This document shows, in pieces, positions 11,901-22,333 of a stretch of 64,000 nt of DNA; the stretch's first letter is position 1, and every line of letters starts with the position of its first letter. Below the pieces are notes generated by a model. The model saw only the letters and a program-made list of their open reading frames with translations. It was not told the origin of the DNA and ran no database searches. A program made the translations under genes and the position numbers. This stretch comes from Clavelina lepadiformis (taxonomy: Eukaryota; Chordata; Ascidiacea; Aplousobranchia; Clavelinidae): NCBI RefSeq assembly GCF_947623445.1, contig NC_135248.1, positions 2,480,001-2,544,000 of the forward strand, written 5' to 3'.

Positions 11901-12283
11901 ATGAGAAAGCTTTGGAGAAACTTCAACAAGCATTGGATATAAGAAAGCGGATATCACCAGATGTAAACATCGATACTGATATTGCTGCTTATTTGCGTAA
12001 TGCTGGTTATTCCTTAAGAAACATGAAAAAGTACAAAGAAGCTCTGGAAATGTTTGAAAACTCACTCGAAATACGAAAACGAATTTCAACAGATGAAAGC
12101 ACTGATGATGATGTAGCTTCCTGTCTCAATCAAATCAGTGTCTGTTTGTTTAATCTCAACGAATATAAAAAAGCATTGAAGACATATCAACAAGCCTCGG
12201 AAATAATATTGCAAATGCAACCAACAGTTTCAAACAAATTTTTTAATTTCTGCCTAAATGTTTTTTGTTGGGTTTTGTTTTAG
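5939..12283 (+). CDS. Giant DUF294-like nucleotidyltransferase / TPR repeat protein
   Basis: A single open frame of 2114 codons without introns. Its ATG sits in an AAATTACAATGG context, and an AATAAA lies at 12295, 12 bases after the stop. Residues about 180-260 carry a Pol-beta-type nucleotidyltransferase signature, G189-S190 followed by S200-D201-F202-E203, and about 300-340 (ELIKPVSLML...NGYHL) looks like the helical part that follows the catalytic domain in the DUF294/GlnD-like family. Residues about 550-860 hold degenerate TPR-like helices. From about residue 920 to 2090 there are 13 tandem 88-residue units plus a half, each a pair of 44-residue TPRs of kinesin-light-chain type (key residues: QIG..L....EHEKALE, then NAG.CLR...KY.EALEMFE). 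I see no signal peptide; a short hydrophobic C-terminus ends the protein. It is probably a cytosolic scaffold. The metal-binding position reads D-x-E rather than D-x-D, so catalysis is not certain. Substrate and pathway are unknown. Confidence 0.9.
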   Translation: MEDLNAEEDELAKILRNELCYPNGIEKNPKECAVIFHKLGLLYKRRYNIEPDKIFLIQSAALMNAALVRKPDNAKTVQNDIQELYLYVLRQANAQTKNNNHLDMVTERVKTEVNEMREWVDNELFLLRIIPDNAEGDELLRLEKEKISKIMMIQEKTTDSYRTIMRNVDRCCLDVLGKVPCKYTLSGMGSLSRNEITPYSDFENIIVLEEGAQDRKDYEEILEYFRWFAVIFQLVLISLGETILPSVAIPSLNNFIIKGGDWFFDAYTTRGISFDGLMPQACKSPLGRQRKTEAKPFTTELIKPVSLMLAYLESNEDKKNGYHLAEILSNVCYVSGCRDVYDDFESRLDKLLEYKAQEEDLRKQIYKQVNEDLDKFATNSNFHYLSEGAEINMKSILYRSTTIFISALGRENNIRGSSFKIIKEVRNRGLIKDSFSHKLLYAVAIACEVRLKLYMKDQSQNDWIDNETVIEDEVGDLAETVGDKCLVDYFLIAYFLQYYVAKHFGLSVNRFYDYPQLLHVKLNCYLDNHEMALNSAKLLLQNINKGINATHFASEEGKVISGLEYFKLQKQLYGLKAIDHNLSIPDIDFRESHYNHCRKTIADVLHIVGMCLTKQKKFYQALVQSTRELIIRKLITQDNSCDRDIARSYSLKATCLSGLNRQKGSIDMKIISINILEKLNNNSNKEEDLALLYSSIALDHISLGEVDQAIKMFDRCLAILGNFNSTGISKTKIKYCIYQGNAFYAQQNYTFALKYYRQGLENGKQISFASRGNQIIAELHGMTAKCLQSIGQSAEALHHSTAKTDIHMQLLSNKVFFKNKQMQNQEKLRQTTGRKIKKKSIVFDMSSEKLDNYTALVYIKSGLEIKKNQIPNVLLHKSIILELKNLSISCKNMKKHQESITLFKSTTDNSTNAPTALYINQIGLCLAYLGEYEKALEEHQQALDIRKQTSPDVNIDTDIAAYLYNAGICLRKMEMYKEALEMFEKELEIRKRISTDESTDDDVACCLNQIGMCLDNDKEHEKALEKYQQALDIRKRISPDVNIDTGIAAYLLNAGDCLIKMEMYKKALEMFQNSLEIRKRVSTDENIDDDVASCLNQIGMCLDNDKEHEKALEKYQQALDIRKRISTDVNTDTDIAAYLVNAGICLRNMKKYKEALEMFENSLEIHKQISTDESTDTRVAFCLNQIGMCLDNDKEHEKALEKYQQALDIRKRISPDINIDTDIAAYLRNAGICLRNMKKYKEALEMFENSLEIQKRILTDESTDDDVASCLNQIGICLDNAKDHEKALEKYQQALDIKKRISPDVHIDTVIADYLYNAGDCLRNIKKFKEALEMFEKELEIRKRTSTYESTDDDVASCLNQIGMCLDNDKEHEKALEKYQQALDIRKRISPDVNIDTDIAEYLNNAGASLRNMKKFKEALEMFENSLEIRKRISTDESTDGDVASCLNQIGICLDNDEEHEKALEKLQQALDIRKRISPDVNIDTDIAAYLLNAGICLRHMKKYKEALEMFENSLEIRKRISTDESTDDDVASCLNQIGMCLNNDKEHEKALEKLQQALDIRKRISPDVNIDTDIAAYLRNAGDCLRKMKKYKEALEMFENSLHTRKRISTDENTDDDVASCLNQIGMCLHDDKKHEKALEKYQQALDIRKRISPDINIDTDIAAYLRNAGICLRNMKKYKEALEMFENSLEIQKRILTDESTDDDVASCLNQIGICLDNAKDHEKALEKYQQALDIKKRISPDVHIDTVIADYLYNAGDCLRNIKKFKEALEMFEKELEIRKRTSTYESTDDDVASCLNQIGMCLDNDKEHEKALEKYQQALDIRKRISPDINIDTDIAAYSRNAGICLRNMKKYKEALEMFENSLEIRKRISTDESTDDDVASCLNQIGICLDNDEEHEKALEKLQQALDIRKRISPDVNIDTDIAAYLRNAGICLRNMKKYKEALEMFENSLEIRKRISTDESTDDDVASCLNQIGICLDNDEEHEKALEKLQQALDIRKRISPDVNIDTDIAAYLRNAGYSLRNMKKYKEALEMFENSLEIRKRISTDESTDDDVASCLNQISVCLFNLNEYKKALKTYQQASEIILQMQPTVSNKFFNFCLNVFCWVLF
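8699..12150 (+). repeat. 264-bp coding tandem repeat (13 units plus a half)
   Basis: The QIG/QIS codons recur at exact 264-bp steps from about 8700 to 12132. Each unit encodes two TPRs of 44 residues. Later units are more alike than the first and the last, as expected when unequal crossing-over turns over the middle of an array. A block of about 590 bp (near 9527-10113) recurs at plus 1320 bp, five units on, with no difference that I can see. Confidence 0.93.
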
Positions 12284-12294
12284 GTACTTTGCTA

Positions 12295-12300
12295 AATAAA
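12295..12300 (+). promoter_or_regulatory. Poly(A) signal of the TPR gene
   Basis: AATAAA 12 bases after the stop codon at 12281-12283, in T-rich sequence typical of a 3' UTR end. Confidence 0.6.
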
Positions 12301-14780
12301 TATTTTATCTGAAATTTTTGAAAATGTACTTGTATCACGTGCAAATTTAAAAAACCTTTTTTACAAAATAGAATTTTAATTGTATATGTACCTTTCTTAA
12401 TATCTGCTTACGTTTAACTTAGACCAGCTTAATGTACACTAAACCTAATACTTTTTTTCGTAGTAACCTTTTTTACATTTTAGATAAGAATGCTTTATTG
12501 TACCAAAATTATTCTACGCATATGGCTAACCTGTTGTTGTTAGATAGATAAATTTGAATTTTTTACAAAACTTTTGTGCTTTTTCATGTAACTTTCGTCT
12601 CGAAAGCCACAACAAAAATTTTTGTATTGTTTAGCATTCTAAGCTAATTCACATTCGAAATTTTTGCTATGAAATTCAGCATTAATTTTAGAGCATTAAA
12701 ACAGAAAGAAGCTCTTATGATATTATAGGTTTATTTAAGCTTAGAAAATTAAGACTTAGGTGCTACTCATTGAGACATTGCCATATCTATCTCGTGCATG
12801 CATGCATAAGTATTTATGTTTACCAAATATTTCCTTATTTTCTACAACGTTCTATTCTGAATGTTGCTTTTCAAAGCATTTCAAGCGCTGGCACTTGCAG
12901 CTCTTTATTCCCCATATTGCTACTGCCATACGTCCTGACTTGACTATAGCTAAAGCGTTGAAGATATTTCTTACTCTTCATTCATCATTTACAAAAAATG
13001 TTTTCATGATACTCCGAAGCTCAACAGTTCGAATTTTGGTACTTCTGCTGATTGCTGATTGTTCTATTCAAGATGCCACAGCAGGTCGCTCGTTTTCATA
13101 TGAAAGCATGTTTTCATTACAAGTTTGAAGAGCTCTATATTGTTCCCTAGCTTGCTTCAAACACATCTTTACTGTAAAGTTGACTCTTGTGATTTTTTGT
13201 TTGTTGCTATGCAGCTTTATTGTCCAGTGATTGTTTTCACACATAAAGTCTAAGATGCATTTTGAAGTTATCATCTAGGGTAATTCAAATGTTAATTTGG
13301 CTCAATGTTAATTTGGACTTGAGAATCCATTTTCCAGTCCTTCACGTCGTATAAGTTGATGTTCTTCGGTCTCTGGGACTTGAAGTTGTAGAGGTTGGAG
13401 TCGGGCAACAACTTGATTATGCTGTCATCTCAAACTTGCAAACCATGTTAAGGAAAAAAGAAACAAACGGTTGCTGGAGCCTTGGTTTTATGGTATGTTC
13501 CTAATAACTTTACAATTTCCATATGTAAGAAATTTTTGAAATAAACAAATTACACACTGCGTTGATTTAGATTTTTTGCCGGTTGTTGGGTCGTTATTTT
13601 GTCGAGAACTTTGCAGTTAAGGAGCAATTTTATTTAAGTGCTGCTGTATTGTAATTAGTAACAGAGCAGTTTGTGAACGATTTGATTAACCTGTTTCGTT
13701 TTAAACCATCTTTACTAATTTATGCCATTTTACTTATAGTAAATTATAGATTTAAAAAAACTTTTGTCTTTAGATTTAAACCTGCGCCACCAACCGTAAC
13801 AGCCTGACCAAGACAGGAATTTATTATTGACTGGGAAAATGCTGAGTGTGACATGGCCTACACGAAATAAGCGTAAGCCAGATGAAATAGAAGTCTCAAA
13901 TGCTTAAAGTGCGTACGTGTAATTGACTTTATCAACTGTTATTGATTTTCGATTTCACAGAACTTGTTTTGGATTCTTAAAGTTCCTTTCCTCGCTATTT
14001 GAAAAAGAAGCGGAAAATACTCTGGAAGTACAAGTAATAACAGACTGTTCACCCCAATACAAAGGTCTTATAGTTTTAAATGACTTCATTGCTTCACAGA
14101 CGGCCGAAAATTCAGCGCAAGCAATGAAGACTATGACCTGAGGTTGGTAGGCTATATCATGTAATGAAGTTCGTAATGAAGAAGCTTGGTAAAAATAAGA
14201 TTGTTTGCATTCTCAACTGGCTGTACCTCACAACTGGAAAAGAATCTTTCGCAGGGATATTTTATGAGATTTTTAGTCGCGGATCCTACGAAAACACCGG
14301 AATGAAGATTTGACGAGTTTACATTTTTCGGGCGTTAACTGTTTCTGATCTTTTCGTTGCATAAATATCATGGCTTGAATATTTTTAATGTGTTCTTGAA
14401 AATTTTAAAAACATTGAAATATTCGGTTTTTGTAATTTATAATTTACCTAAAATTTTTGTGTGTGTGTTTGCAGAAATGAATAAAACTGCAACTGAGTGA
14501 TTGAAACGTGAGTAACAATTTTTGCATGTCCCGTTACAGAAGCTTTAACGTCAACAGATTCCGACGTATTTTTGTAAAGATGCCGATAAAAGCTCTTATT
14601 GAAACCAGAATGAGAACTGATCAGCGTTTGCTCAATTTAGATAACTTTGTTGACTGTTTATCTGCAGTAAAATGTCATTCCTTTGGCCATGTTCTGGGGC
14701 GTGCTTAAGGAAAGATTTTTCATGATAATTTGAAAAAATTCTGAAAATTTGGTTTTAGGCAATCGTAAAAAATGGGTTTG
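12301..14780. other. Non-coding stretch
   Basis: AT-rich. The open frames at 12760-13128 and 13923-14141 show no domain or codon pattern that I trust. No RNA gene or transposon ends were seen. Confidence 0.4.
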
Positions 14781-14785
14781 CTGTT

Positions 14786-14993
14786 GCGAGCGCTGATTCA
14801 CTAAGCGTCATATGTTGACAAAATTGCGCTCTGGCAACATCAAGTGGCCAACAGTGTACAGCGCAATGAACTGTGTCACTATAGCTTGGTTATTAGCCAA
14901 TCATGACAACGGAAGGAATTTAGAGAAAAAAAATAGTAAAATTACGTAATAACTCATTGAGTATAAACAAGCAAGTTTGGAATTTTTCGCTCT
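14786..14993 (+). repeat. Dispersed repeat related to 19755-20030 (LTR-like)
   Basis: Shares ordered blocks with 19755-20030: GCGCTGATT, a CAACA(T/C)CAAGTGG phrase, TTGGTTATT.GCCAATCAT, GAATTTAGAGAAAA, and ACGTAAT..CTCATTGAGTATAAA. The second copy lies just upstream of Gypsy-like gag remnants, so this may be a lone LTR fragment of the same old family. The copies are strongly diverged. Confidence 0.5.
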
Positions 14994-15116
14994 CTTGGCT
15001 CACTCTTCGGGCCGTGTTCAATCTCTGTTTTGATGCACTGATTCAATCTTCATTCATTTGAGTTCAAGTCAAGTCGAGTGTGTGTTAATATAAGATATAT
15101 TATGTTGATTATATTT

Positions 15117-15376
15117 TGTTACTGAGGGGTTATTGTTGTGATATATGATTTGCTGATAACTACGAAAGCAATTTTCAAACGCAGAAGTTTGTACAGCAAT
15201 CAATGTTTGAGTCTAATACTAGTATATACCGTTTGCTTCTTGATACGATTTGTGTTGTATAACAGTAATGTGTTTTTCGTAAATTGTGTTGCTTCCTCGG
15301 GCACTTGTGTTCTCTAATAACGTGTACACGCCTCTCTGGTAGAATTTAGCGTCTTTTTCAGTTTGGCATTTTTCCA
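15117..15376 (+). repeat. Direct repeat, copy 1 of a dispersed family
   Basis: About 260 bp that returns at 16032-16290 with roughly 10-15 percent difference by eye. Both copies start TGTTAC and end TTTTCCA, the TG...CA layout of an LTR, and about 655 bp separates them. No matching 4-6 bp target duplication is visible, so reading them as ends of one small element is tentative. A partial third copy lies inverted at about 40525-40625. Confidence 0.7.
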
Positions 15377-16031
15377 TTGCGCAAGCAAGTAGTCAACGTG
15401 TCTGAGTTTGAGTGAAATCGTGATTCATTCAAGTTTTATATTGGTGATCATCAAGTTGTGTAGTTTTTGTACCACTGAAAATACAACAGTTTTGATAAAG
15501 TATTTATAACGGTCAGCTAGTACGGTCTCTTTGCCTAATTACTGAGCAATGAGTCGCAGATACCATTTCTTGGAGCTTTGCAGTTTGCAGATATCAGCCA
15601 CAACTTTGGTCGGATATCGCCCCCATGCCATTATACAATGTTTTTTCATTTAAGGTGAAGGTAGTGTTGCGGTTGATTTGGAATGTTTAAGTTGACACGA
15701 GTGGAGACAAAGGCGTATTTTTCTGTTTTGTTTGATTTAACCCAGCAACCGGTTAGCCTTTTGACTTTGCTTACTTAGATTTCCATGACATCCAATTTTC
15801 TTTATGACCGCAGTATATTGAAGCGCACGTAAAAGAAAACGCTATCAAGCGCATTTGGCCTGCTTTAGGTTTCAAACGATAATTAAATGGCGTTTGATCA
15901 TCGTTAATCGTCTGCGCAATCAAATAACTCCTTTCGTGAGATATCATACAGGTTTGGAAAAAACTTATTTGGTTGACTTAATTGAAGTTGGGTTTGTGAC
16001 AAGAATCCCGGGATTGGAAAACTTTACATTA

Positions 16032-16290
16032 TGTTACTCAGAGGTTATTGTTGTGATGTATCATTAGCTGCTAACTACGAGGGCAATTTTCAAACGCAGA
16101 AGTTTGTACAGCAATCAATACTTGAGTCTAATACTAATATAAACCGTTTGCTTCTAGATACGATTTGTGTTATATAACCGTAATGTGTTTTTGTAAATTG
16201 TGTTGCTTCTTCGGGCACTTGTGTTCTCTAATAGTGTGTACACGCCTCTCTGTTAGAAATTAGCGTCTTTTTCAGTTTTTCTCTTTTCCA
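16032..16290 (+). repeat. Direct repeat, copy 2 of a dispersed family
   Basis: Matches 15117-15376 end to end with scattered substitutions and small gaps. Shared landmarks are CAATTTTCAAACGCAGAAG, the phrase GGGCACTTGTGTTCTCTAAT and ACACGCCTCTCTG. Confidence 0.7.
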
Positions 16291-16299
16291 ATGTGGACA

Positions 16300-17141
16300 C
16301 ATTATCTACTACAAATTGCTTTCTCTGAAAACGTTTTTCTCAAGTTAGTGCGCAGAGTTATTAGTAAGTATATTCCTGATAAAGAACTCTTTAATAAAAG
16401 TTGTGATTAATATGTAATTATTGCCGAAATAGTGTCGCAGAAAATCATCATCTGACGCTAATCATGACGTACGTGGTGGCAATGATGACGAATGTGAAAT
16501 CCATGTGCATGACGCTGGTGTTTGGATGAAGTAAGAAAAGAATATGTTACGTTAGTTATGACTGCCGGTAAGCTAATTTACATTTGGTGTAGTCACACTG
16601 GTAAATATTTAGATGCTAACCCGTTGAGCTAATGGTTGGCTGTTTGCGCTAGCTTGCAATCCAGTACCGGTAATTGCCGAGAGGACGTGAATGTTTCACT
16701 GGTACCTCTACTCTCACCTACTGCGACATTTGTTTGCAGAAAATAAATTTTAACAGCAGCTTATTGCCTTCTTGCCAAGTCGTATTCCATCATACATCTG
16801 TTAGCTAGCTTACCATGACCGCCATACTTCTTTTTCTAACGCTAGTCAACAAAAGTATTGATTTCACAAGGTCAAAATCGCCACCACCTGCGTCAAAAAT
16901 AGCGCCAGGTTTGAAGTAAGTTTACGGCGATAAATGTTTAACCACTGCATAATATTGTAAAGAACTTTCTCCGGGATACTTAGGCTGCTTATAGCTCTTC
17001 TTTTATTTCAAGTTCCCTTCAAGTATTCACATGAAATTAGATGAAGATTATTTTATTTTGCATTCGATTGGTTTTGATAAAACGGCCACATTTTATCACC
17101 AGGCTTCGATAGTATTGATTTCTAACGTTCACCATTCTATG
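16300..17141. other. Non-coding stretch
   Basis: No gene, RNA or repeat recognised. Confidence 0.4.
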
Positions 17142-17149
17142 CCCTAGGT

Positions 17150-17498
17150 CAGCGTGGTCCAACTGCAGGCCCGCGGGCCAAAGTTGGCCCGCGAGCACCG
17201 TTGTTTTTGCCCGCGAACTGATAGTCAGCTTTGATAGTCGCTATATTGTCGAGGAAGAACCTCGACCGCAGATGTCACATTAATCAGCATTTAATAGCTA
17301 AATTTTAAACTATTCTAATTTCAGCTTTAATAAAAAATGAAAACTTTTTTCAGTTCTAATTTCAGTTCTAATCTCAAAGTTACATTGTTTTTCAGTTCTA
17401 ATTTCACATTTCTTCAGTTCTAATTTAAAAACATTGGCCCGCAAGATAAAAAAATTTTCTGATTTCTGCCCGCGATGAAAAGAAGTTGGGCCACGCTG
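17150..17498. mobile_element. hAT-type MITE (349 bp)
   Basis: Terminal inverted repeats CAGCGTGGTCCAACT and, on the other strand at the right end, CAGCGTGGCCCAACT (one mismatch). It is flanked on both sides by the 8-bp target duplication CCCTAGGT (17142-17149 and 17499-17506). The subterminal GGCCCGCGGGCC-rich sequence is usual for non-autonomous hAT elements. It has no transposase; the interior contains repeated TTCAGTTCTAATTTCA phrases. The perfect target duplication suggests a fairly recent insertion. Confidence 0.93.
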
Positions 17499-17509
17499 CC
17501 CTAGGTTAT

Positions 17510-19750
17510 GCCTCTCATATAAAACTCGGTTTTCTAAAACCAAATAAATTTAGTCAACGTAGTTTAGAGAAGAGTTTTGCTTATATATTTATTTAGATAG
17601 ATTTGTTTTATGTATTGATGCAATAAAACTTTATATTTGCGGACATGTAAACTAAACTATATAGCTATATAGGACTTGTAACTACGCTATAAACGCTGAT
17701 TACACTTTTCTTAATTAAAAGGAAGAAAGTATTAGAATTGGCAGACAGCATTTATGGTTTGATTTCAGTCCGTTAACTTCGATCCAAATGGCATTTAAAA
17801 GATTTTTGGAATCAATTTTTTGCAATACAGGTTTACATACAGCAATAAAATAATGTTTTGTAATGCTTGTTGCTCATTGACTTTTTCAAATGTTATCGTT
17901 TTCTTATTCTATAGAACGTTTTATTTTGGACTCCAACGGCCATTTGCACGCTGACAGTTGAAAAAATGGACGATTCTCTGAAAATGCAAACGCGACCAAA
18001 CGAAGCACGCCAATAATTTTTTCAACTTATTACAACTTACAACTTTCACTAACTCACTAGCTCCACACAACGACCAAGCATTCAGCGCTTAAGATAAAGA
18101 CCATTGTTGAAGTTGTACAAACTTTGCAAGCCGTGATAAAGAAGCCATGTTGTAATGGGATTTATATGACTCTAATCGCAATTCGCTAATCAAAGCTGTT
18201 TGAAGAATTGAATTAAAATTTTACTTCTTGTTGCAATGTGGGTAGCGTGTTTGTGTAACCGAATTTTGCCCTACTGTGCTTAGGTTATATCAAATTTGCT
18301 TGGTAAAGTTAAAGTTACGTCAAGCTATGTGTTATTTTATTGTCCTTATCAACAACACTTGTGCACAAAGATAGTTTTAGCATTTGATGTTTTAGGTCAT
18401 GTATCGTGTTTTTTTTTGTGTACACGTTTTAAAGCACTTAATTATGCACTTGCCCTCCTCTAGGCATAAAACACCGCGTCTTTTCACTTGCTGAAGAAAA
18501 TTAAAACGATTGTAAGAAACTTTTAATTTGGGTTTGGTGCCCGACCGACAAGGTCGTTGTATATTGTCGTTTACCAGTCAATAAATTAAATTTAAGTTTG
18601 TGCTTATGTGACTGGATGTAAACGGTATAAGACCTGGGAGAATTTCAAAGTTACATTTGAACGTACTTTTAGCTGGTAACTGGTGACGTATGCCTTGATA
18701 AAACGTATGTAGACACTGAGCATTTGCACCAGGTTGATTATACAAAGAAAATCTTACTTGCAGAATCCTGATTTTGCTACACGCTGTCATCTGGACATCT
18801 TTCGATAGAGGGTAAACATAAAACACATAAAACAACTTTAGAATATTTCAAAAATATTGTAGAAAACGTGCTTCTGGCCTTTCTAAGAAAGCCTGTGTGT
18901 TCATTTTTAAACTCATTGGATTCATGACTGCCTATTGTTGTAGACGTCTTCTACATCGGGATCATCTTCAATGCTTTTCTTTATCTTATTCGGGCAATGG
19001 TTAACCTCAGATAATTAAATTTTCGTTAATCGCGATTTAGTTTGAAACCCTTCTAATCAGCAGAGATATGATCGAGGCGGCTGTTTCTATACCTGAGTGT
19101 TTATAGCTAAACGTTATCAATAAATTTGCTTTGGTTTGAAACTGCGATGTAGGAAGTTGACGTCTTTTAAAAAACATCGTGGAAAGTGGGTCTCAGGCTA
19201 AGGGCTTCCACAAAAATTTGCACTGTATGGCAAAAATTATGGTAATTGTCATTTGCTGTAAGCTATGGAGATCAAAATTATCAGCTATAACCTTGATAGG
19301 CCATATAGAATGAGATACGTCGCTTGCCAGGCAAGCAAATGTATTTGTTCGAGTGCATTGTTTAAGGTGATAGCGTATGAGTGGAGAAAAACGCGAATGT
19401 TTCCGTTTTCTTTCTTCAGAGCTCGGTTCCCGTTGTTATTAATTGTGAGTATAAAAGAACTCGAACACAATCGGCATCTCTGGATGTTGCTTCAATCGAG
19501 CGACAAATGATAAAGCGAATTACCTATAGTCTTGTCGGATTTGCTCGAAATCTTCGCATGGTTTTAAGCAGAGTATCAGTGGAGACGTAGCTTATTGACC
19601 AAAGGACACGTTCTATTATTAAAATTATTATTCATTGACAATCACGATTTTCACCGCCTTTTACGCCGAATATATGCAATTTTTGGAGTCAACCAGGCCC
19701 GAAACGACATGCACGTTTTAAAGCTTAAAAACGAGGTGTAGATACCGCTG
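17510..19750. other. Non-coding stretch
   Basis: No gene recognised. Short frames such as 19265-19510 and 19381-19590 overlap in different frames and show no known motif. Confidence 0.4.
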
Positions 19751-19754
19751 TGTG

Positions 19755-21110
19755 GCAAGCGCTGATTGACCGGGTGTAGAACGCAATCTTAATTGCGCTT
19801 TGTCAACACCAAGTGGTAAAATATGACGTTTTTTGTATTGCTGCTTTGCGTGTCTTTGTAGCGTCATAATGGCCAGGTTGCGGTGCGCAGTGTTTTGCCG
19901 ATTACAATTTGGTTATTTGCCAATCATTACTTTAGCAAGCAATTATCACGTAATATTCTAAAATGAATTTAGAGAAAAGGCTTTTGAATTTACGTAATAT
20001 CTCATTGAGTATAAATTAGTAAGTTATAATATAATATGATAATGTAATTAGTGATCAATATGTCGGACACATTGACAAACCTACAGGAAGAAATACAAAT
20101 TGTCGTGTACTGTTGAAACGCCGTGTAGCCTCGTGTGCCTCGCAAGATAATTAGTCTTTTGTCCTGTTTTATTTCCTTAGTCTTAGTGTGTTAGTACGTT
20201 GCCGTAAGGCGAGTGCATTGTGGTCTGATCTAATTAACGTCTGCTGTTTGTTCTTTATTTTATGTATGTAAGTGTTCGTAACAGTATTATGAGTTCACAG
20301 GGAATAGCCTAATTTGACCTATACTGAGTCCATGTGATAGTGATCCTAACATATTATTAAACTGTACACTACGAAGAATTCTTCCAACCAAAAGATCTTG
20401 ATCTCCGTGATCCTTTTTGTGGAAGCCGTCGAAGATTCTCTTCCAGGCAACCAGATGATAGAAAAGTTAAAGCTTTTGATAAACTACGGCTCCGCTCAAG
20501 TTTAGGTGTTCATCGAAGAATTCACCACGTTCGATGCGTTGTGGAAGCCCTGAAAGCAATGTACATCAAACGAAAGAACAAGATCTTTGCCCGGCAAGTG
20601 CTGGCTACTCGACGGCAACGTTCTGGTGAGTCTCTGGAAAATTTTTTTGCAGTCACTAAACTTCCTTAGTAAAGACGTAACTTAGAAACTGTAAGAGCCG
20701 ATCGACATTGCGGCACGCTAATCTTAGGTGCTTTTGTTCCTGGTGTTTATTCCAGTCATTTACACAACATCTCTTCGAGGACGAAGAAGTGATGTCACCC
20801 GCTTCCGTATTTACGAAATCGCGATCTTTCGACAATCTACAGAACCCAGAAGACCTCCAAAGCTTATCATACTGACTCACTAGCAGCAACGCAAGCAGAT
20901 CCCATCGCCCAAGGACAACCCATCGCCTCCGCAATCACTTCAAACCGAAGTAAGAAAGTTGTTATTTGTAGTAGCTCTTCTTGTCATGCGCACCATAACT
21001 GCCCGACCAAAGGTTACAAATGTCATTACTGCGGAAAGCTTGTTTGTTTTTGCATCTGTGTGTCAGAAGAAACGAAAATAGCTCAAAACCAATACGTCTA
21101 ACAAGCATTT
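19755..21110 (+). mobile_element. Gypsy-like LTR retroelement fossil (LTR-like part and gag remnant)
   Basis: 19755-20030 is an LTR-like segment with a CATTGAGTATAAA promoter-like end, shared with 14786-14993. From about 20380 to 21110 scattered frames recall Gypsy gag: a MYIKRKN-K-FARQVLATRRQ stretch near 20560-20640 and a C-x2-C-type knuckle-like region near 20990-21060. No protease, reverse transcriptase or integrase was seen. It is clearly broken, with many breaks, and old. Confidence 0.6.
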
Positions 21111-21499
21111 TTCTGACGATGATGTAAAACAAATTTGCAAGAGATGTCGCAGAATGTCACAGATGACTCTGTCGCATGTGCGCCGACGTTGAGCTCTTAG
21201 TTTTCAAACCGGAATCATACTGTCTCATTAAAGCAACGCAATCTTTAAAAAGTTAAACGGTCCATTCAATGTTCAACGTGATTAGTAGTGAAAAAGTTTT
21301 TGTCACACCTCCTATCATTCGCTTGCTTCGGTATCATTTTTTTCGAATTGGTTTGTGTTGAAGGCTTGATCTTCGAGCAGCTATAATAAACCCTTCTGTT
21401 TCTGGTTTAAACCAAGCGCTACTGAGCTACTTCCATGACAACGTTTTATCAACCTGAAGTTGCTCAAGTCAAAATGTGAAGTCGAAGCTTCCTTGCCGC

Positions 21500-21755
21500 T
21501 CCTCAAGTAGAGGCATATAGGGCGGCACCTATCCCCGTTTCTCAGCCTTGTGGCCACACAGCCACACGGTGAATGCTACAGCAGGGTCTTGTCCACTGGT
21601 AGCTCTACGTGTTTGACGTCTTGCTACAACTTTACACCGAGGGCTATGCTAGTGATCAGCAAGTAGCAATTGAAAGGTATGTCCCGCCCGGGGGTAAGCT
21701 CTAAACCCACAGCATGCGCGACGGGCGCTCTATCCACAAAGCCATTTCATCTCAA
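21500..21755 (-). mobile_element. tRNA-derived SINE
   Basis: Read on the minus strand, the head has an A-box-like TGGCTTTGTGGATAGAGCGC (about 21724-21743) and a B-box-like GGTTTAGAGCTTACC (about 21693-21708). After these comes a body with GAGAAACGGGGATAGG and TGCCGCCCTATATGCCTCT, of the kind seen in many tRNA-headed SINEs. The family name is not known to me. Confidence 0.65.
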
Positions 21756-21919
21756 AGTCTACCAGTTGTCTTACATTAGGGCTTTTCGAATGATGGGGCT
21801 TGTTCGGATTTCAATGTGTCAGATGATTTTAACTTTGTCATTTTTCGTAACTATTTCGGGTTTGTGCATTCAAATTTTTTGGTAAGCTGAGATGTACTAG
21901 GGTTTGCATTGGTCTGGAT

Positions 21920-22333
21920 CAGACGTGGGCAAACTGCGGCTCGCGAGCCGCATGCGGCTCTCCGGCATGTTTTTTGTGGCTCTTCTAGTCGAATCGTAAA
22001 ATTCCAAAAAAATTGTAAAGGCTACCAAGAGTACCGTTTATGAAATTTTCTGTGTAGTTTTTCTTTATTTAGGCCAGGATTTCGTTTATGACGTAACAGT
22101 AGATATCGATTCCGTCATTGTTTTCACGTATAGATTCTATACTCTATGGCAAAGGTTGTCAAAATGCACCTCACCAACATGTTTTTAAGGGTCTTTTAGT
22201 TAAAAAGTAATATCCCAAAATGACTACTAATAGTATAATAACCAAATTGACAATCATTACTGATTTTGCGGCTCGCTGGTGTTTATATTTTTCCGCAAGT
22301 GACTCTTTCATTGAACAAATTTGCCCACCCTTG
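21920..22333. mobile_element. hAT-type MITE (414 bp)
   Basis: Ends are CAGACGTGGGCAAAC and, inverted at the right end, CAAGGGTGGGCAAAT. Both sides carry the 8-bp duplication GTCTGGAT (21912-21919 and 22334-22341). GCGGCTCGCGAGCCGCATGC lies just inside the left end. No coding capacity. Its ends differ from those of the elements at 17150 and 50648, so it is a separate family. Confidence 0.92.

Noticed and set aside
9486-12089. Repeated 67-75-codon open frames on the minus strand, similar to each other
   Set aside because: They are the antisense of the TPR repeats. They recur at the same 264-bp step and are open only because the coding strand is constrained.
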